Assembly (NCBI GenBank): GCA_033557685.1 | Contig: JAWQRN010000044.1 | Location: 1-46,549 of the forward strand | Direction of reading: 5' to 3' | From: Sperchopsis tessellata | Taxonomy: Eukaryota; Arthropoda; Insecta; Coleoptera; Hydrophilidae | Length of the DNA: 46,549 bases | Shown: positions 44,509-46,549 of the stretch, piece by piece | Layout of the letters: the number at the start of each line of letters is the position of its first letter | Numbering within the stretch: the first letter of the stretch is position 1 | Program-made: the position numbers and the translations under genes | The notes under the pieces: model-generated | Databases searched by the model: none | The model's input: only the letters and a program-made list of their open reading frames with translations | What the model was told of the DNA's origin: nothing

Positions 44509-45433
44509 GACATATATATATATAAATATAATATATATAATATTTATTTTCTTCTTATTCAATATATAAGATGGCAGTTCATAATTTTATATAATATTTA
44601 GTTATTATTTAATTTTAGTTTGCCATGTTATTCGCCTCATTTCAATTAACTCTCGTGAGTTTCAAGTATTTTCCATTTACGCCTGAGGGACCCGTTCTGT
44701 ATATTAGTAAAATAAGATATGTATGTCTCCACAGCCCTAAAACTATGTTCACCGTTTAATAGAAAAAGTTACGTATTTTTTTAATTTAAAAATATAAAGA
44801 CTCATGCCAGATTTTCGAAAAAAAAACAATACAAACCTAAAAACCATATTTGAAATTGTTCCGGTAAAATAATACTCATAAAAACAAAATTAACCAGTCC
44901 CAGGATGTTTGTATTTACCTAATAAATAAATACCCATTTTTAAGTTTGGTTTATCGTACTAATAGCAAGAATTTACCCATTATATTTTCATGATGAACTG
45001 AATATACCTGAAATGGCTTGTGTAAACTCAAAAAATTATTCCTTAATAAACATGTGTAATTCTCGCTTCCTTTAATTTCAATTTCATACAGCTCAGTAGT
45101 TATTTTGGACAATATGTATAATCGTGTTAGTACATATGTTCTTCCACTGTAAAGCATTTAGACTTACTTAAAGAATATATAATATATTTGCCTAATATTC
45201 CTATGTAGGTCGTAAGAGTAGATATAACTTTTCGTGTAGTAACTTACTGGAAATCCCTATGAGAAATGTGCTCGTGGTTATGAGTTCCTTGCTAGAATTA
45301 TTTTAGGTTAATATGTGTACCTATTGTTTTGAGTATTCTACTATAACGTCATAATTGGTCAAATAAACTATATATTGTTATACAAATAATTTGCTGCTGC
45401 TAAATAAATTTTAAAAATATGTTTATTTTTTAG
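44509..45433. other. AT-rich intron end, nothing recognised
   Basis: No gene was recognised. The last nucleotides (ttatttttttag) form the acceptor of the GPCR exon. Confidence 0.5.
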
Positions 45434-45547
45434 GCTGCCCAACCAAATATTTTGATTTAGACGAACACAAATTTTGCTGGCCATCAGTGGAGCCTGGTAC
45501 AATGGTTTATCATAATTGTCCGAATCATCCCGCCTTTGATACCACAC
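45434..45547 (+). CDS. Class B1 (secretin-type) GPCR hormone-receptor-domain exon
   Basis: A 114-nt exon between a pyrimidine-rich acceptor (tttttattttttag) and donor c|gtaagt, in phase 1 at both ends. The only open frame reads (G)CPTKYFDLDEHKFCWPSVEP, then GTMVYHNCPNHPAFDTTR. This is the core of the HRM domain: C..., D, CWP, G, CP, F in that order, as in receptors for CRF/DH44, calcitonin/DH31, PDF and PTH-like peptides. Here it supplies cysteines 2-4. It joins in frame to 17802-17875, which supplies cysteine 1. The two remaining cysteines and the G.W motif must lie beyond the window. The receptor would sit in the plasma membrane and signal through G proteins. The peptide ligand cannot be predicted from these residues alone. 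Confidence 0.88.
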
Positions 45548-46549
45548 GTAAGTATAAAATAATATTCATAATGCATAAAGTTTATATGTTAGCGACTATG
45601 GTATGTTACGTTATATAATATGCAGAAATATATTGAACTAATAGTATTAACTTGTATAATAAGTAATTTCCAAAATAATAGTGAACGAGGTAAAATCAGT
45701 ATAGCATATATATTTTTAACGTAGTAAATCCTAGAAATAAAATAAATTCTAAAATTGATTTATATTTACAAAATATTATGGTATATTCGCAGAGTAGTAG
45801 TCGACTTGTACACCCTAAACTGGGCATTAGACACATAGGGTAGGCCCGTGATTTTTTCATATTATTATTTACTCTGCGACTCTATTTTTCATAAAATATT
45901 TCTTATTTTTTTAATAATTTGCACAAGAGTTCTATTTCATTCTAGATTTATTATCTTATTCTTACGGTATTTAATATGTCAACGGCTAGTGCTCTTTTAT
46001 TTTATCATTTCATCTATTTTATTCTTTTGAATGCGAAGTGGACGACTTCGGATAACTTTAGACAGTGTTTGATTTGGTTGGAAAGTGAGACGCGCTCACG
46101 TTGACACCAAGATGGTTGAATAATACAGGATTTTGGTGGTCTGCGCCACCGAAAGCAGTTTTTATTGAATTTGGCCTTCTACAAGGTCCACGCAAATCTG
46201 TCGATTCTTAGATCCAGAATTACCTACGAGAACCAAAATCGAGGAGTAGCTGGCACGGCGTTTGTAGTTAGCTGAGGATAAGATCTTCATTGTACCAATT
46301 TAAACATGCCACTTCATAATTTATTTGAAATATTCTAGATAACAAAATTTTAAAAACATATTTGTTTATTAGCTAAGTTACTATCTAATCTTTTCTTGTA
46401 TTGTAATATTGTAAACCGTCTGGTATTTTCTTAATTACTGTAAAGTGTAAATTTTCCAGTTATGTTCAATTACTGCAATATTTCCAGTTCACTGTTCACT
46501 CATTGCATGCTTATTACCATTAGGATTCTCTTATAATTATAAATATATA
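45548..46549. other. Intron sequence with a GC-richer unassigned patch
   Basis: After the donor the DNA is AT-rich. 46030-46310 is GC-richer (gacgcgctcacgttgacacc, then ctgcgccaccgaaagcagtt) and looks like an old mobile-element piece, but no frame gives a recognised motif. The next GPCR exon was not found. Confidence 0.4.

Larger units (their letters stand above)
17876..45433 (+). other. Inferred 27.6-kb intron of the class B1 GPCR
   Basis: It begins gtatgt and ends ttatttttttag. It is inferred from the phase-compatible flanking exons and shared cysteine pattern, not from transcripts. It contains a histone-like gene on the other strand and most of the mobile elements listed here. An additional small exon inside it cannot be excluded, although direct joining already reproduces the family's cysteine spacing. 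Confidence 0.65.

Overview
This window looks like nuclear DNA of an invertebrate animal, probably an arthropod. It is very AT-rich with long (TA)n tracts. It has spliceosomal exons with GT/AG borders and very long introns, and it is crowded with decayed eukaryotic retroelements: Penelope-like elements (PLEs), Jockey, Tx1/L1-like LINEs, RTE/CR1-like LINEs, BEL/Pao, a tRNA-derived SINE and hAT DNA transposons. There are no operons, Shine-Dalgarno sites, CRISPR arrays or tRNA genes. I cannot name the species.

Only two host genes are supported. The first is a secretin-type (class B1) GPCR on the + strand. Two short exons, 17802-17875 and 45434-45547, encode its hormone-binding ectodomain with cysteines 1-4 in the family order and spacing. 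Their splice phases match (1 to 1), so about 27.6 kb between them is inferred to be one intron, and most of the sequence upstream is probably intron too. The second is an intronless 119-residue linker-histone-like (H15 winged-helix) protein on the - strand (21015-21374), nested antisense inside that intron.

The rest is mostly mobile-element debris. 1-3 kb: a LINE RT fragment, a hammerhead-ribozyme-like motif, a perfect hairpin and a PLE GIY-YIG fragment. 4.45-5.2 kb: a long palindrome with arms of about 350-380 bp, carrying a hammerhead-like motif in each arm. 5.7-6.9 kb: a PLE reverse transcriptase and 3' tail. 8.2-10.3 kb: a Tx1-like LINE remnant. 11-21 kb: mostly featureless AT-rich intron plus the first GPCR exon. 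22.0-24.15 kb: a PLE (RT plus GIY-YIG) inside two nested sets of inverted repeats, interrupted by a minus-strand LINE RT piece. 25-32 kb: PLE ends, hAT, Jockey, PLE, BEL/Pao gag and another GIY-YIG piece. 35.3-40.4 kb: a SINE and a nearly full-length but broken Tx1-like LINE ending in poly(A). 40.7-44.5 kb: a second hAT copy, an inverted pair of PLE ends, another PLE GIY-YIG piece and a three-copy inverted/direct repeat. 45.4 kb: the second GPCR exon.

The strongest unifying signal is the co-occurrence of at least seven PLE coding pieces with short RNA motifs built as CUGANGA - stem II - GAAA - self-complementary stem III - cleavage base. These resemble the minimal hammerhead ribozymes known from Penelope-like elements. 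Several sit in inverted (tail-to-tail or head-to-head) copies of PLE ends. All domain calls come from reading translations by eye. No database search was run.
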